Shown: positions 48,241-60,711 of the stretch, piece by piece
Layout: each line of letters starts with the position of its first letter
Position numbering within the stretch: position 1 is the stretch's first letter
NCBI RefSeq assembly: GCF_018687715.1
Contig: NC_056752.1
Span: 8,136,001 to 8,200,000 of the forward strand
Direction: 5' to 3'
Source of the DNA: Carya illinoinensis
Taxonomy: Eukaryota; Streptophyta; Magnoliopsida; Fagales; Juglandaceae
Length of the DNA: 64,000 nt
Notes under the pieces: generated by a model
Told to the model about the DNA's origin: nothing
The model's input: only the letters and a program-made list of their open reading frames with translations
The model's database searches: none
Translations under genes and position numbers: made by a program

Positions 48241-48508
48241 ATGCATTGGAAGGGGACAAAAGTGAACTGACGAGAACAAAAGTGAACTGATGCATTGGAA
48301 AGGTCAAAAGTGAACTGATGGATGTAAAGAATAACTGTAACCATGCATTGAAAATGGACAAAAGTGAACTGACAGATGTAAAAAATAATTGCAAAGATAA
48401 CTGTACTGTGAAGACTTACACGGACAATCAGCACAAAATTAAAAACAGAAACGGAATGAGAAAGGCTACTGTAGCAATGACATAGACGTTTATTAATATA
48501 GATATAGA

Positions 48509-49019
48509 TAGATATATATGGAGGCACACACATGATCGAACACAACAGCTCCTTTCATGCATGCCAAGCCTTCCTCCTCCTAGCCCATTTTCCACAAGAA
48601 CCACCGCCCAAGACCCTCTACGCTCAGTCCTCTGTCATGCACACCTCCCCCTCCTACCAAGCACACGGATCATGGCAAAACCACAGTCAAGCAAGCTCCA
48701 CAACTCAGTGAAGGAAAAATAGAAAAATTCAATATAAAAGAGCAAGAAACATAGAACCAAGATGAGCAAGTTCCATTCAAGAATGCAACGAAAATCTCCA
48801 GGGAAATTTTTAGGAACTCCCAACCTCCACACAAGGTCATACAATTCACAAGATGCCCCTTACTGAACAATTCTCGCTTATAAACACACAGGTCTTGTTC
48901 TTATAGTGGTCTAAAACACACTGTATTATTAAAGTATACAAATCGCAAGCTACTACACATGAAACACATACTTTCTTATCCTCCTTAGATGAAACACTGT
49001 TTTATTAATTCCCAAGATG
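48509..49019. other. Probable gypsy LTR remainder
   Basis: No coding sequence. Text such as ccttcctcctcctagccc and accaccgcccaagaccctc looks like LTR sequence. It follows the Helitron and precedes minus-strand gypsy pol remains. Confidence 0.35.
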
Positions 49020-50315
49020 CACCATTTTTCGCTTTGCCTTCCTTCCTCATTTTCAGCCGTTAATTCTGTTATCCGTGACAATCACATTCCCTTCAAAGCC
49101 TTATCCTCAAGGCACCATGACAATCTTCTCCCATTTAAGGCATTGTCCACAAGGCACCCATGACAGAAAATTTCACCCCCTTAGAAAACCCTGCCCACAA
49201 GGTGGAGGTAGAGGTTATGCACCTTCCACGAAGACTCCCCAAGAGTTATCTTCCAGAGGTGCTGCCAATCACTTGATGAGGAACTGAGTATAAGCCTAGT
49301 TGCCCATCTTTCTCATTCTGCTCTCAACAATAGGCTCAGGTTCAAACTAAATGCTTCCCTCATTGTCCAAAGGTGGTAGTGGCAAAGGAGTAATTTCTTC
49401 ACCCTGTTTCTTCTTCAAACATGAATCATGAAAAACATGGGAACACCACCAACTTCCCTTTCCTTAGCAGTAGGCCCTACAATACTCCTTGGGAACCTCT
49501 ATCTATTGCTGACGTTGAGTTACAATGCTGGGTATTTTATTAGAAAGTACATAGTTTTGCTTGAGCTCTTCTATCCAGACTGGTGTGGGGAAGGATATCA
49601 GAGATGAAGTGGCTGTCTCATATTCCATTTTTCGAGACAAGGCACTGCTACTTTGTTATGCCTTCTCCACTTATACTCTATTATGAAATCATTGTTCATG
49701 AGCTTTGAAATCCACTTCTGATGTGTTTCACTCACTATCTTCTACTCTAACAAATATTTCAGTGCTTGTTGGTCAATTTTAACTTTAAAAATCTGACCCA
49801 ACATGCAGGGCTTTCACTTTCCTAATGCAGACACCAATGCCAAGAGTTCATTCTCATATGTAGAGAGTAGTAAGGCTTTCCCCTTCAAAGCCGTAATGAA
49901 AAAGGCTATTGGTTGGCCTTCTTGCATTAAACCAGCCCCTTACCCTACTCCAGAAGCATCACATTTGATCATGAACTCCTAAACAAAATAGGTAGTGTCA
50001 ACAAGAGATTGGGTAACAACCTAGTTCAACTGGAGGAGGGCCTTTTGTAGCTTCATCAGACGACACAAATGAGTTTTTGTTTAAAAAAATTGTCAATGGG
50101 GCTACAGGTGAACTATATTGTCTAATAAACTTTTTGTAGTAGCCTATGAGGCCTACAAAACCCCTCAAAAATTTCAATATTAAGAATTGGCCACTCCAAT
50201 ATGGAGGAAATCTTTGTTGGGTCTGCTATAACACCACTTTCAGAAATAATACGGCCCAAGGAGTCCACTTTCAGTGACCCCAAACTTACATTTGTACCTT
50301 TTGGCATACAAGCTG
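49020..50315 (-). pseudogene. Decayed Ty3/gypsy pol (reverse transcriptase to RNase H)
   Basis: On the minus strand 50315-50122 gives LYAKRYKCKFG, then after a frameshift LGRIISESGVIADPTKI and EWP, the end of a gypsy reverse transcriptase. Further on are KCDASG and QEGQPIAFF of the RNase H domain (about 49975-49895) and KWISKLMNNDFIIEY. Stops and frameshifts are frequent. It is cut at 50315 by the element starting TGTAACGAC. Confidence 0.75.
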
Positions 50316-53300
50316 TGTAACGACTCAAAATAAACTCAGTAGATGAATTTCTTTAGACCTTAAGAAAATGTTATGAAATCTCGAAATTATTTTGTAAATC
50401 GAGAGACCGATTAGGTTTTAGTCTTTTAACATAATTGGATCCTAACCCACTATAGTGAGAGAGTTGCCTTTCCTTTTATTTAAGACACTTAGGAGTATAT
50501 TTTGATGAAGCAGATTGCACCATTAGTGACCGACTATGGAGCGATTGACTATATTGATAGAGTTGACTTTCTTTTTATTTAAGACACTTAGGAGTATATT
50601 TGGCGAAACATATTGCACCATTAGCCTTGGATGAATATTTAGAAGTTTATAGTGCAATAATATGTTTTTTGTTTCTCATATGAATAGTAGTCAAGAGTGC
50701 CCATTTATTTAATTAGGGGTACTTAGAAGTCAAATTTTGCAAAACGAATTATACCACTAGACTTGTATAATTATTTCAAATTTTATGGTATAATAAAAAA
50801 TTTTACAATTTTTCGGATGAATAGAACACGAGAGATGGCGCCACATAGCAATCAGTTCAAATAATTATCAAATTGCCATGTAAAATCTCCAAATTCACTT
50901 AGAATAACTATGAGTATTTTGGATAAACACATGGAACAATTCTAGCTTTATTTTTGGATGGACACATGGAACAATTCTAGCCATTCATTAGAATAGTAAT
51001 AGGACACTTGTCATATAGAGAATAAAGGATGATGAAATGGAGCATAAATAAAGTCATGTGATTATGCCACCTATGTCAAATGCTATTCCGTCTAACTGAA
51101 ATACTATTTGGTTAACCAAAAGAGAATTTTAACCTTAGTGAAACTCTAAAACATTGGAATTCAACCAAAACCCTGAACTCCATGTGAGGGCATAAACCCT
51201 GAACTTGGTTTCCAAATCTTAAAGTGGTTGGTTTTGATTAAGTGTTTAATTACTTGATTAAATCACCTTCTTATACTATTAACCACTCAATTATATACTC
51301 ATATACTTTTAACCACTCTCTTACATCTTTGTTATAATCACTTGGGACAAGAAAATTTAATTTGGACTTGATCCAACCAAAATCCAATAGTTGCTTATGG
51401 AAATTTAAAAAAAAAAAAAAAAAAAGGGGTTCACATAACTAGCCATCCACTCAACCAAACTATAGCCAGAAACAACAGCTGTGCAGCCCCTTTGTCCCCT
51501 TCGTTTCGGTTGCCACCCTACCAACCAAGGGGCACTCAACCACCCTCATGTTTGCCCCTCCTTTATATCACACACCTCTCTCATTTTCACTCAACATGCC
51601 CCATTTGGATAGTGAAAATGTTTTATCCTATCTTATCTTATTATTATAATTTTTTCAAATTCTCATACAAAATATATATAATAAACAATTCAACTTTTTA
51701 AATTTTTAAAATAATAATAATATTAAAAAAATATTCTAATAATATTTTATTCAAATTTCAACTGTTATCTAAATTCATCTCATCTCAACTTACTATCCAA
51801 ATGGTACCTTAAAATTTTTTTCCATCACTTTTCTAGAGAGAAATTGAGATTGCTCTATAGGAAAATTTCTGGCAGTTTTTATCCTTGCATTTTCAGCCCT
51901 TTATAACTCGATTCATGTTTTTTGTTTCATTTTGAGTCTAGTTTAAGTGGGTATATGTTGACAAATTTTCATAGAGTTTTGATTGGTGAAAGTTTGGTTG
52001 GATGATGCAAAGGTCACAGTGGTGATAATTTTGATTTTTTTATGAAACTTTTAAAGTTTTGTGAAGTTTCTTATGAAAGATTGGGTAGATCTTGCTATGG
52101 TAAAGTGTTAACATCTTTATATACAAGTTAGGTTTGGATTTATAGCATGTTAATATTTTTATAAAAGAATTTTGCATGATTTTGAAATGTTGGAAACTGG
52201 AAGACTCAAAACAATTTTTGTTTTGGTAAATTGTGGCTTTTGATTATAGAAACTTGATCTACTGGCTTTGATCTTCACATATGTTGCTCTCGAGTGTGAG
52301 CTGTTGTTTGGATGAAATTTTAGCTAAGTAATGCTAGATTTAATGCTTAGATCAAGTTAGAATTTGAATGTGAGATATATGATTTTGTTATTTGAATATT
52401 TATTGCATAGAAATCCAGGATCTAGTGATTTTATTTTAAGTCTAAAGCATATTATAGTCGATTTTCCTGATTTAGTGCAAATCAATTGTGTAGGTTCTAT
52501 TTTTGTCATGTTGGTTGTTTAATAAAGCATGCTATCATTTAGGTTTGAATGATAAAAATGCTAACAATGTGATTATAGATTTTTGGAGTCCTTTGAGTTA
52601 ATTTGGAAGTATTAGATCAAGAACATCAATGGTTAGTTCTGTTTGACCTAAAGTTGGTGTTTTAACATTTTTGTTGATGTAGTGAGTTTAAGAGTTTTTA
52701 TCAAGTGTATAGTTTTAGCATGATTTAGAACTAAGAATGTGATTTTTTAGTGTTGCAAAAATCAATTTAAGCATGTTGGTTTGATGGTTGGTCAAATTGC
52801 AACAAAACATAAAGTTTTTAGCCTATAGATGAATTGGCCAAGGAGTAGTTCTCATAGTTGTAGTTTGTTTTAAATCTTTCTAATTTGATATTGGGATTTA
52901 TGACAAATTTACACAATTAATATAAATTTTGATAAGATTTGGAGTTAGTATGTGAAATCCTTATTTTAGGGACTAAATTGTAATTTTTCACAAATAATAG
53001 AGAAAGCAACAAAGGTGCTGACTCTAGCAAAACTGGATCTACAACATGAAGGAGAGAAATACTGGATAGAAGATGGACCTATTGATATTCAAATTTGTGT
53101 TATTAATGACATTGTTTGTATTCCTTGATTTGGATGAAATGAAGTGAGGATGTGTTTTGTTTTGTTTTTTTTTTAAATGTTTTGAAAGGAGAGACATGTT
53201 ATCATATCATTTGGTTGACTATTTATGATTTAATTAGAGAAGTATTCCTCCCCATCAATTATTATTTTGTATATAACAAAAACAAATTTGAGATAATAAG

Positions 53301-53350
53301 TACTGGTGGGCGTTGTGATGCCAATAGTAGTGGTATTAGGCCGGTCGAAC
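50316..53350 (+). mobile_element. Probable gypsy LTR or long untranslated region
   Basis: Begins TGTAACGACTCAAAA at 50316, a typical start of plant gypsy LTRs, directly interrupting the pol remnant. No ORF of note. ggtgggcgttgtgatgccaatag at about 53305 resembles the 3' part of such LTRs. The right end and target duplication were not found, so the extent is uncertain. Confidence 0.4.
51599..51807. mobile_element. MITE with CCATTTGGATAGT termini
   Basis: CCATTTGGATAGT at the left and its exact inverse ACTATCCAAATGG at the right enclose about 180 bases of AT-rich sequence. Related partial copies occur at 21905, 29040, 29920, 31130 and 32110. A target duplication is not clear. Confidence 0.75.
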
Positions 53351-53414
53351 ATTGAGATATGCTCTATAATTAAATATGAGGATTATATAAATATATATAT
53401 ACACATACATTAAG

Positions 53415-54199
53415 TCAGGAATACGTGTAAAGTACGTTTGTCTAGTTGAGTTAAACATATTTTTTACAGAAATAATATGATTTTTTTTTATAAAAAACTT
53501 GATTAATGAATAATTTAATGCATAGAGACCAAAAAAAAAAAAAACTTTATCATATATATTTGGATAATGATAGGTCGGTAAGTATAATAATTACATATTT
53601 AGATACATTAGAAAATAAAAAGATTAGTTTAAAATTAAAGTTAAGATACATTAAACTAATATAGATAAATAAGAATAACATCATTGTTACCATAATAAAT
53701 ACTATCATCACACTCAAAAAACATATAAGATTTGAGATATTTTTGGGATGTTGGATGATAAATCCAATCATGTGTTTTGATATAATTTTTTTAATTTCGA
53801 CATATTTGAACAGATCTTGTTTAGATCTAAGTGTTTTTTTTTTTGTGAGTTCTTTCTTTTTTTTTTCATTTTGTACTTGTTGCTCTTTATTGCCTATTTT
53901 TTTCTTTCAGATCTGAACATTTATATTTAGATTAAGATATGAGTGTTTTAGAGAAATGTGTGAGAGAGTGGGTTTGAGGGGGTAGGTAGAGAGGCAGATA
54001 TCGGAAAGTGTGAGAGAGGTTCGAGATGATATGAGATGAGAGAGAGAGTCGGGAATGAGAGAGAGAGAGGTAGAAAAAGAAAATTGTATCCTTAAAACAA
54101 GAAAGTAATGAATTTAATTAATTTAATTGAAAAATAAGAAAAGTTAATAAAAAAAATGTGTTATTGTTGCAGTTAGATAACCATTTATTATAATAGAAT

Positions 54200-54204
<5 letters not shown>
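53415..54204 (-). mobile_element. Non-autonomous Helitron
   Basis: Matches the 3' subterminal region of the large Helitron (ttgattaatgaataatttaatgcat near 53500) and the derivative at 32215-32798. The right end (ttattataatagaatagaga) is a Helitron 5' terminus on the minus strand. At the left, TCAG at 53415-53418 fits CTRR inverted, and the potential hairpin acgtgtaaagtacgt follows, but the preceding base is G and not A. Confidence 0.55.

Positions 54205-54260
<56 letters not shown>
54202..54260. repeat. (TA)n microsatellite
   Basis: About 28 TA units at the end of the Helitron derivative; this may have grown from its A/T target site. Confidence 0.9.
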
Positions 54261-54262
<2 letters not shown>

Positions 54263-57070
54263 GTTTCGCTCATAAATGAATCTAACAATAATAAACTATA
54301 AACTAATGTACTAAAATATGATATGTTAGATATATTTAAAAAAAAAAAAATTAACATTCTAAGATATCGCGTCAAGTTATATCTTTCTCCATTGAATCAC
54401 AACACGGTTCGGCCATTCACTTTCTCCATTGAAAAGCCATTTTTCTTTTTATTAAAATATAATATTTTGATAATATTATAACTTTTTCATATTTTATAAA
54501 TAAAGAAAAATGCTTAGGAAAGTCACGTTGTTTTTAGCCCTTTAACAGCCTCCAATAATAAGGTTCCATCTCATGCATTGCATAAGTTAAAACCATCAGG
54601 AGCACTGCATGAGATTGCTAGCTAGAATTAAAAGCCCTACGAACGAATTGTTTACCCTTCCCTCTTCTACCATACGATTTGGGCTTGTTGCTTCCACTAG
54701 CCATTGCCACTACTACCAGACTATCGCTAGCAATTCGACACAGCCAGTTCGTCGTCCTACCCTGTTAGTCTGTGTATTCTACTTTACAGAAATCACCAAT
54801 TGCAATAAACTTGAAACAAAACTCTTCAAATTGAAAATACATAATATTTTAGTTTCTTAGGTAGGTTATTTTACAGAAATTATGAATTTGAATCATCAAT
54901 TGGAACTAATACTTTTTTCTTCTCCACAGTCCAATATTGCTTAGTACGTGGGGTCCCTTTAACATCCTAACTGTGGTTCGAGGATATCTGCATCCATGGT
55001 TTGAGCACAAGACTCCAAATGAGCACCAATGTAACGACGATGGGTGGATTTCTATAGCTGTGTGGTGTCGAGGGGCGATGGATGAAAGTGAGAAGAGTTA
55101 TGGGGTCTCTTTGTCGAGGGTGAACGAGAGGAGAAAATCAGGATGATGTTAATTGCAAAAAAACAAGGCATTGACAAGGCCATAAAGAACGACACTTGGT
55201 GCCATAATTAGGATGAAGTTAATGGCAAAAAATCCCCAAAAATCACAAAACTCTTAAAGAGAAAATCATAACAAAAAATCATGTAGTGTGATTGGGGATG
55301 GGTGATTGGGGGTCACAACATCAGTCCATCACGGCTAGGTGGGTCGATCTCCATCCATCGTGGCTCGGCAAGAAATAGCTCGTCGCAGCTTGGCAAGGTA
55401 TTTTCAAAACCAGTCCGTCCTTCAAGACTTCATGACCCTTGGTTTTTAGCCCGTCGTGGCTCAGCAGGAAATCAATCCATCGCGGCAAGGTATTTTACAT
55501 TAATTTACATAATCCAATAGAAGCCTTATTTTGATATATTGTTTTCTATTTTACAAAAAAAATGAAAAATAGAGAAACCATTGAGAGTGCTCTAATTCTT
55601 ACAAAAACACATTTTAACAAGTTCTCAACTGAAATATATCTTTTAAAAGGATTACAATATTCTAGAATTTTACTCAAATTTTTAGGTCTAAAATAAGAGG
55701 GATTAAAAAATTGAGTAAACTTGTTTTTCACTCAAATTTTTGTAAGTTTTACAATTTTTCCAAAGAGAGTCCTATAATAATTATGGAAAATGCTGAGGAG
55801 CCCACTGGTAGCTGTCGTTCGTTGGGAATTTTTTTAAATTTGTTTAACTTAATAATTAAGTAAATATTTTTTTAATAATGTGATTTTTTCAAAAGAAAAT
55901 TAAAAGTATTAAAAAATACATGAAAAAAAACACACACACAAAATCAACTACTGAGAGCTACCAGCGGTGACTGTGGAGCTAACCAATATTTATTGGGTAT
56001 GTAGACTACTAGTGCTGCCAAAAAGATTTATACAGACATCAATATATGCATTGTGGGATCGATATTTATACATTTATATTTCTTTTATTCCACATCTTCA
56101 AGTCCAAGCCGTGTGCCCTTTTTTTCTTTCTTTTTTTAAGTCAATCATTTTTAGATTTGGATCCATACAGTCGATTTTCTATCCAAACTCTAGACTATGG
56201 AATGAGAGATATAAACACATAAGAGTCATATTATTTATAAGCTCACTTTGTAATTCATTACCTAATCCATTATATTTTGTTATAATAAATAATGTGATAA
56301 GTTTTTGAATTTAACGGCGTGTTTGGCGTACGTGTGAATAAAAGAGCTTTTAAATAAATTTATTCAATTCATAAGTTGGGGTTAGAATTTATTGATATTT
56401 TATTTTTATGACAAATTCAATGGAACATAAATAAATGTCACGAGACCTACCATTCCTCTTCCACTTCAACTCTCTAACATATACTTAAGAGATCTTGTCC
56501 CATGATTAACAAAAAACTCGAAAAATACTCATTTGAAACATTTTCTTAATAACTTGAAAGTTTTTAAATAAATAAATAAATGATTATTTGTAACTAATTC
56601 TATTTCCATACGAAAATGAAAGGTAGTTTTATATATGAAAACGAAGGACAATTTTATAGAATTGAAATTCATTGTTAATTAAATGAGATGACAAAATTGA
56701 TTAATTATAAAATAATTATACATATATTACTTGTCTTTTGAACAAGAAAAATGATAACTTTAATTTTAAAATGTGTAAGTTACGTATACTTATTTAAAAA
56801 GAAAAAAGAATAAATTTAAAACTTATAAAAAAATTAAATTTTTATTAAAAAATATTATTTTTCTAAAATGAGTACGTAAAACTTAAATATTGACGGGTGA
56901 TACCTGCATATGAGACGACTAGATCATCCTTTCCTCGCACTGGCATATGCGGGATGTTTCCACCTCCTTTCCCGCACCTCTGCCTATTCGTATATGATAG
57001 ATAGGGGTCGCCCTATCCATGTAGAGGCAGGGCGGACGGGAGCTGAGCGGACAGAGGCGGGGGAGTGGGG
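54261..57070. other. Intergenic region without recognisable gene
   Basis: Open frames at 54609-54860, 54937-55146 and 55967-56308 resemble nothing known. At 55318-55500 a motif of about 20 bases (ccatcgtggctcggcaag and variants) recurs about five times. cggcgtgtttggcgtac at 56312 resembles a MITE end. Confidence 0.5.
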
Positions 57071-57075
57071 TGGCC

Positions 57076-57171
57076 GTTCACCCATAAATGCAGTAATATC
57101 TAACATTACTATTTGAATAAAATGTTCACCCATAAATACAGTAATATCTAACATTACTATTTGAATAAAAT
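57076..57171. repeat. Tandem duplication, 48 bp
   Basis: Two units starting gttcacccataaat, differing at one base. Confidence 0.95.
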
Positions 57172-59503
57172 ATTGAACCGGAACATGACCCAATAGTCGG
57201 AATCCAGATACTTGAAGCTACTTAAAAGGAATAGAGAAAAAAAGGAACGAAAAAAAAACAAACAAAAAGTAAAAAATGCCAAGAGGCTTCCAATTGGAGA
57301 ATGGAGAGTAGTGCCCCAGTAGCCATTCCAAAGGCCATGATTTATCAGTTTTAAGTAGAAAAAGAGTGCGGAACAACTCAGACCAGCGAGGCTTCTACAG
57401 TTCACACGCAAAGTTGCCAACCATACCAAATATCTCTCTCTCTCTCTCGATCTATCTAAATAAGCTAACTATTTGTGGTCACCGCGTGAATGGTGTCTGT
57501 GAATGGTTCGGCCTGGTGAAGGATCTTCAAACCGAGTCTTGCGGAGATCGCACACGCATAGCAAACGGAAAGAAAAACCAATAAAAAAAAAAAAAAGTTG
57601 AAAAAATACGTAAATCTAACGATACCCTTCAGTTCCCACATTCACCTCGCGAAGATCTCATTTTCCCTTTTTCCTCAACGGCAGGTCTCTCTCTTCTCCT
57701 ACTTGTTTATTTGGGTTCAGATCTAAGGTTCTGACTTTATATGTATGAATACGTAATCAATTTTTGAGGATAAATTTTGGTTCTTGATTATGCGTTTTGA
57801 TTATTCTTGAAGGTTGGGGTGGGTTTGCTGATATAAATTTTCATGTGGAGATGAACTGGATTTGGTTTGTGTGATAAGATGTCTGATTTAAGGGTGCGTA
57901 TCTTCATGTGGGTCAGATGTACTTGTGTGTGTGTGTGTGTGTGTGTATAATAGGTCAGATTTATTTTCATTTGAGTTTCGACATAACTTTAGGATTGTGA
58001 TTTGGACGAAGAAACATAGATTTAGAACCAGGATTACGGAAACTCTTTGGCACCAGGTCAATTATTGCTTTGCTTATTAATGCTACATATGGGGTCAGAT
58101 GCAAGGTAGTAAATCAAAAACTAGATACGAAAAACATAATGGTGGTGACTTTTGCCCTTAAACAGAAAAGGATACCAGATGACTTGCTTGCATTAAGGTC
58201 TCTCAAATTACATGCAATTGGCTAGGACTCGAGATTTAGGAATGAATATTATATGTATTGCATAATGGTTATGCAAAATCAAGGGTTTATGTTTCATCTT
58301 ATCTCAATAGGATGATATGTGTGAAAGATCCTTCAGACGTAACCTTTTCTCATTGAATAATGGATCGGTCTTTTATTTGAATTGCCAGTATATAACCATG
58401 TTCCTTAAAATGAAACCAAAGCATCAATGTCTTCTTTTCAAGTTGCTAGCTTTTATTTTTTTGCTCACCTGATTCTGTTTACAAATATAATCATGGAGAA
58501 TGTAATGAGCTTTTCACTTGACACCTAAAAAAGGCAAATGTGGAGTGGCTTTAGGTTGTTAAAGAATCTGATACTATAACATACAGCTCTTCATTCACTA
58601 GAGGCCAATGAAATGGTGATAAATTGTTAACAGTAAAGCTTGTTTTGGACAAGGAGGTGACCCATCCATGTAGAGATGAAAGGTCACGCTGTCTGCAGTT
58701 GGTTTCCCAATGGATTTGTCAGGGGAGATTTTGTATGACTGAAAGTTTCTAGCTTAATATCAGATGGTTAATTGCGTCTTGTTGGATTGGGTTTTGTACT
58801 CTGGACTCTGGTTAATTACGTCTTGTTTGATTGGCTTTTTTTGATAGGTATTGTTTACCAACTCAAAGTGTCACTGGGTAATTATGCTGCTGTGGTATTG
58901 CTTTAAATCTAGGTTACATGGTTTACCATCCTCTCACTGATTGGAAATATATAGCTAGTTGCTGTATTATATATGGCTTTGAAAAGTATGGTGAATTAGA
59001 ATGCCTTGAAGCAGGTTCTAAGAAATCTACCTTTCTTATATCCTTGAAAATACTTTGATGACTGTTTCTTTATTTAGGTTGAGTAGTTCTTTGCTATATG
59101 CTAATCTTTGTTTCTTCTGGGGTTGTTTCTTTATTTATGTTGGATTTTTCCTATTCATGATTCAGTTTCATGGCTAAAGTTCAAGGTATGTAAGACCTAT
59201 GCAGCCCAGTTAGGTTGTGATTTTGGTTGGTCGTGTGCATTTATTTTCTCAAAATATTCAATAATGCAGATGAAAATATTCAAGAATGCAGATGGGTAGT
59301 TTTTCACCAAGGGTTCTTATGTTCTCATGAAAATTATTTTTAGCGTTTTTCCTTCTTATGCACTTGAACAAATATTTTGTCTAGTGGAAGTTGCATGATA
59401 ATGAAAAGTTAACTTTAGTAGTCATGGCCATGAATTCTGTATGAGCAACTTTATTGTGAATAAAGATGATCAGGATAATGATCTGTTCTTCCTAATGGAA
59501 TTA

Positions 59504-59507
<4 letters not shown>

Positions 59508-59540
<33 letters not shown>
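59508..59540. repeat. (TC)n microsatellite
   Basis: About 16 TC units inside the presumed leader intron. Confidence 0.9.
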
Positions 59541-59543
<3 letters not shown>

Positions 59544-59687
59544 ATTGGTTCCAGGGCACTGCCATTTACAAAAGAAGTAATAGAGTTACTGCATGATTGG
59601 GTACAAGTATTTTTTAAAAAGTATTCAACTTCAATGCAAACATCTTTAAATCCTAATAGATTTTTTATACTTGTATACTTGGGCTAT

Positions 59688-59968
59688 GCCTACTTTTGTA
59701 TTAATAAAATTTCTTTTACTTATATATGAGAAAATCTTAAAATATTTTTCTATTTTCTGCGAGAAAAATTTCATCCACTCATTTCCCCAGGTTTCCGTGA
59801 AGAAGGAAAATTGTAAAAACCTTCATTAATGGCCTCACTTTACATGATTTTCTTGTCTCTATTGCGCCCACATAGTTAAGGGCATACCTTTGTATATCTC
59901 ATTGTGTAATAGGCTATGCCTATTCATTGATCAATAAAATTATTTACTTATAAAAAAAAAAAAAAAAC
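59688..59968 (+). mobile_element. Two 5'-truncated LINE 3' tails
   Basis: ggctatgcctacttttgtattaataaaatt (59690 on) and ggctatgcctattcattgat with aataaaatt and a long A-run (about 59912-59966) are the 3' ends typical of plant L1-type LINEs. No coding part remains. Confidence 0.5.
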
Positions 59969-60711
59969 CCTAGAAAAATTATATTCAAATAATTTTACAA
60001 ATCTACTTATTTGCTTTCACAAACATTAATAAAAAACTTATTTAAAAAATCTTTTTGTCCAAATTTTCCTATCTACTTTCACAAAACCCAATAAAAAACA
60101 CATCTCAAGTCTTTTGTCAAATATTCTCAACCATTTCACATTTCACTACTATTCACAGATATTCGGAGGTATTCTTAGTATCCAAACAAGCCCTAATATA
60201 TAAGGCTTATGGTTTGCCAAGAATTCCCTTTCTGCTTTCATATAACGATGTCTCTATAATGACCTTAAAAATACTTGTAGCCTTTATTTTTATTCTGATG
60301 TTTGTGATTTGAATATAACCACCACCTCAAAGCCTCTACGCGAGTCATTGATGCTAATAGTAATTCCATTGAGTTTTCTATAGTAAACAAGGGATCCCTT
60401 TTGTCACTGCTGTTCTCATGCTAATAGTACAGTTTATATATCACCTAACTTTTTTATTCGTCGATTGCTTCTTTTATTAATTCTAGTGATAAAAGTGTTT
60501 TATGATTATGCTTATAGTAATTGGTGGATTGTCAGTTACAACAGGTCTGTTGAATTGAGTTTTTTTCCTCCTTTCTAATTGTGTGCGAACGATCATATAT
60601 GCACTGTGGCAATATATCCCTGGATTTGCCACCTTAATCGTTAACGTTCTCCTTTTACCTGCCATCTTCCACACAAATTTCAGGTTGGCTGAGAAAGGCA
60701 GTGCATAAGCC

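Larger units (their letters stand above)
34614..48508 (-). mobile_element. Large Helitron with Rep/helicase and RPA-like genes
   Basis: On the minus strand the element would start TCTATATCTATATTAATAAA (48508 downward) and end CTAG at 34617-34614, with an A/T target (A at 34613, T at 48509), as rolling-circle Helitrons require. A short gca/tgc hairpin lies just inside the 3' end. Gene order in the element is Rep/helicase then RPA-like, the usual plant layout. The 5' third (42.8-48.5 kb) is non-coding and full of tandem repeats. Alternatively two Helitrons are nested: a 3'-end-like sequence at 43430-43500 resembles 34680-34730, so the autonomous part could end near 43.3 kb. Confidence 0.65.
57620..60683 (+). 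other. Leader exon and 3-kb leader intron of the small membrane-protein gene
   Basis: A non-coding first exon probably ends at ctcaacggcag (57684) with donor gt at 57685. A pyrimidine-rich acceptor, caaatttcag, ends at 60683, 28 bases before the ATG at 60712. The 2999-base intron includes (GT)n at 57927-57945, (TC)n at 59508-59540 and two LINE 3' tails. This is inferred from splice-site pattern and distance. Confidence 0.5.

Noticed and set aside
54118..54375. Minus-strand frame across the (TA)n repeat
   Set aside because: It is a translation of a microsatellite (alternating Ile and Tyr).
54609..56308. Open frames of 69-113 codons as genes
   Set aside because: No recognisable domain, no supporting splice or promoter pattern, and AT-rich context typical of chance frames.
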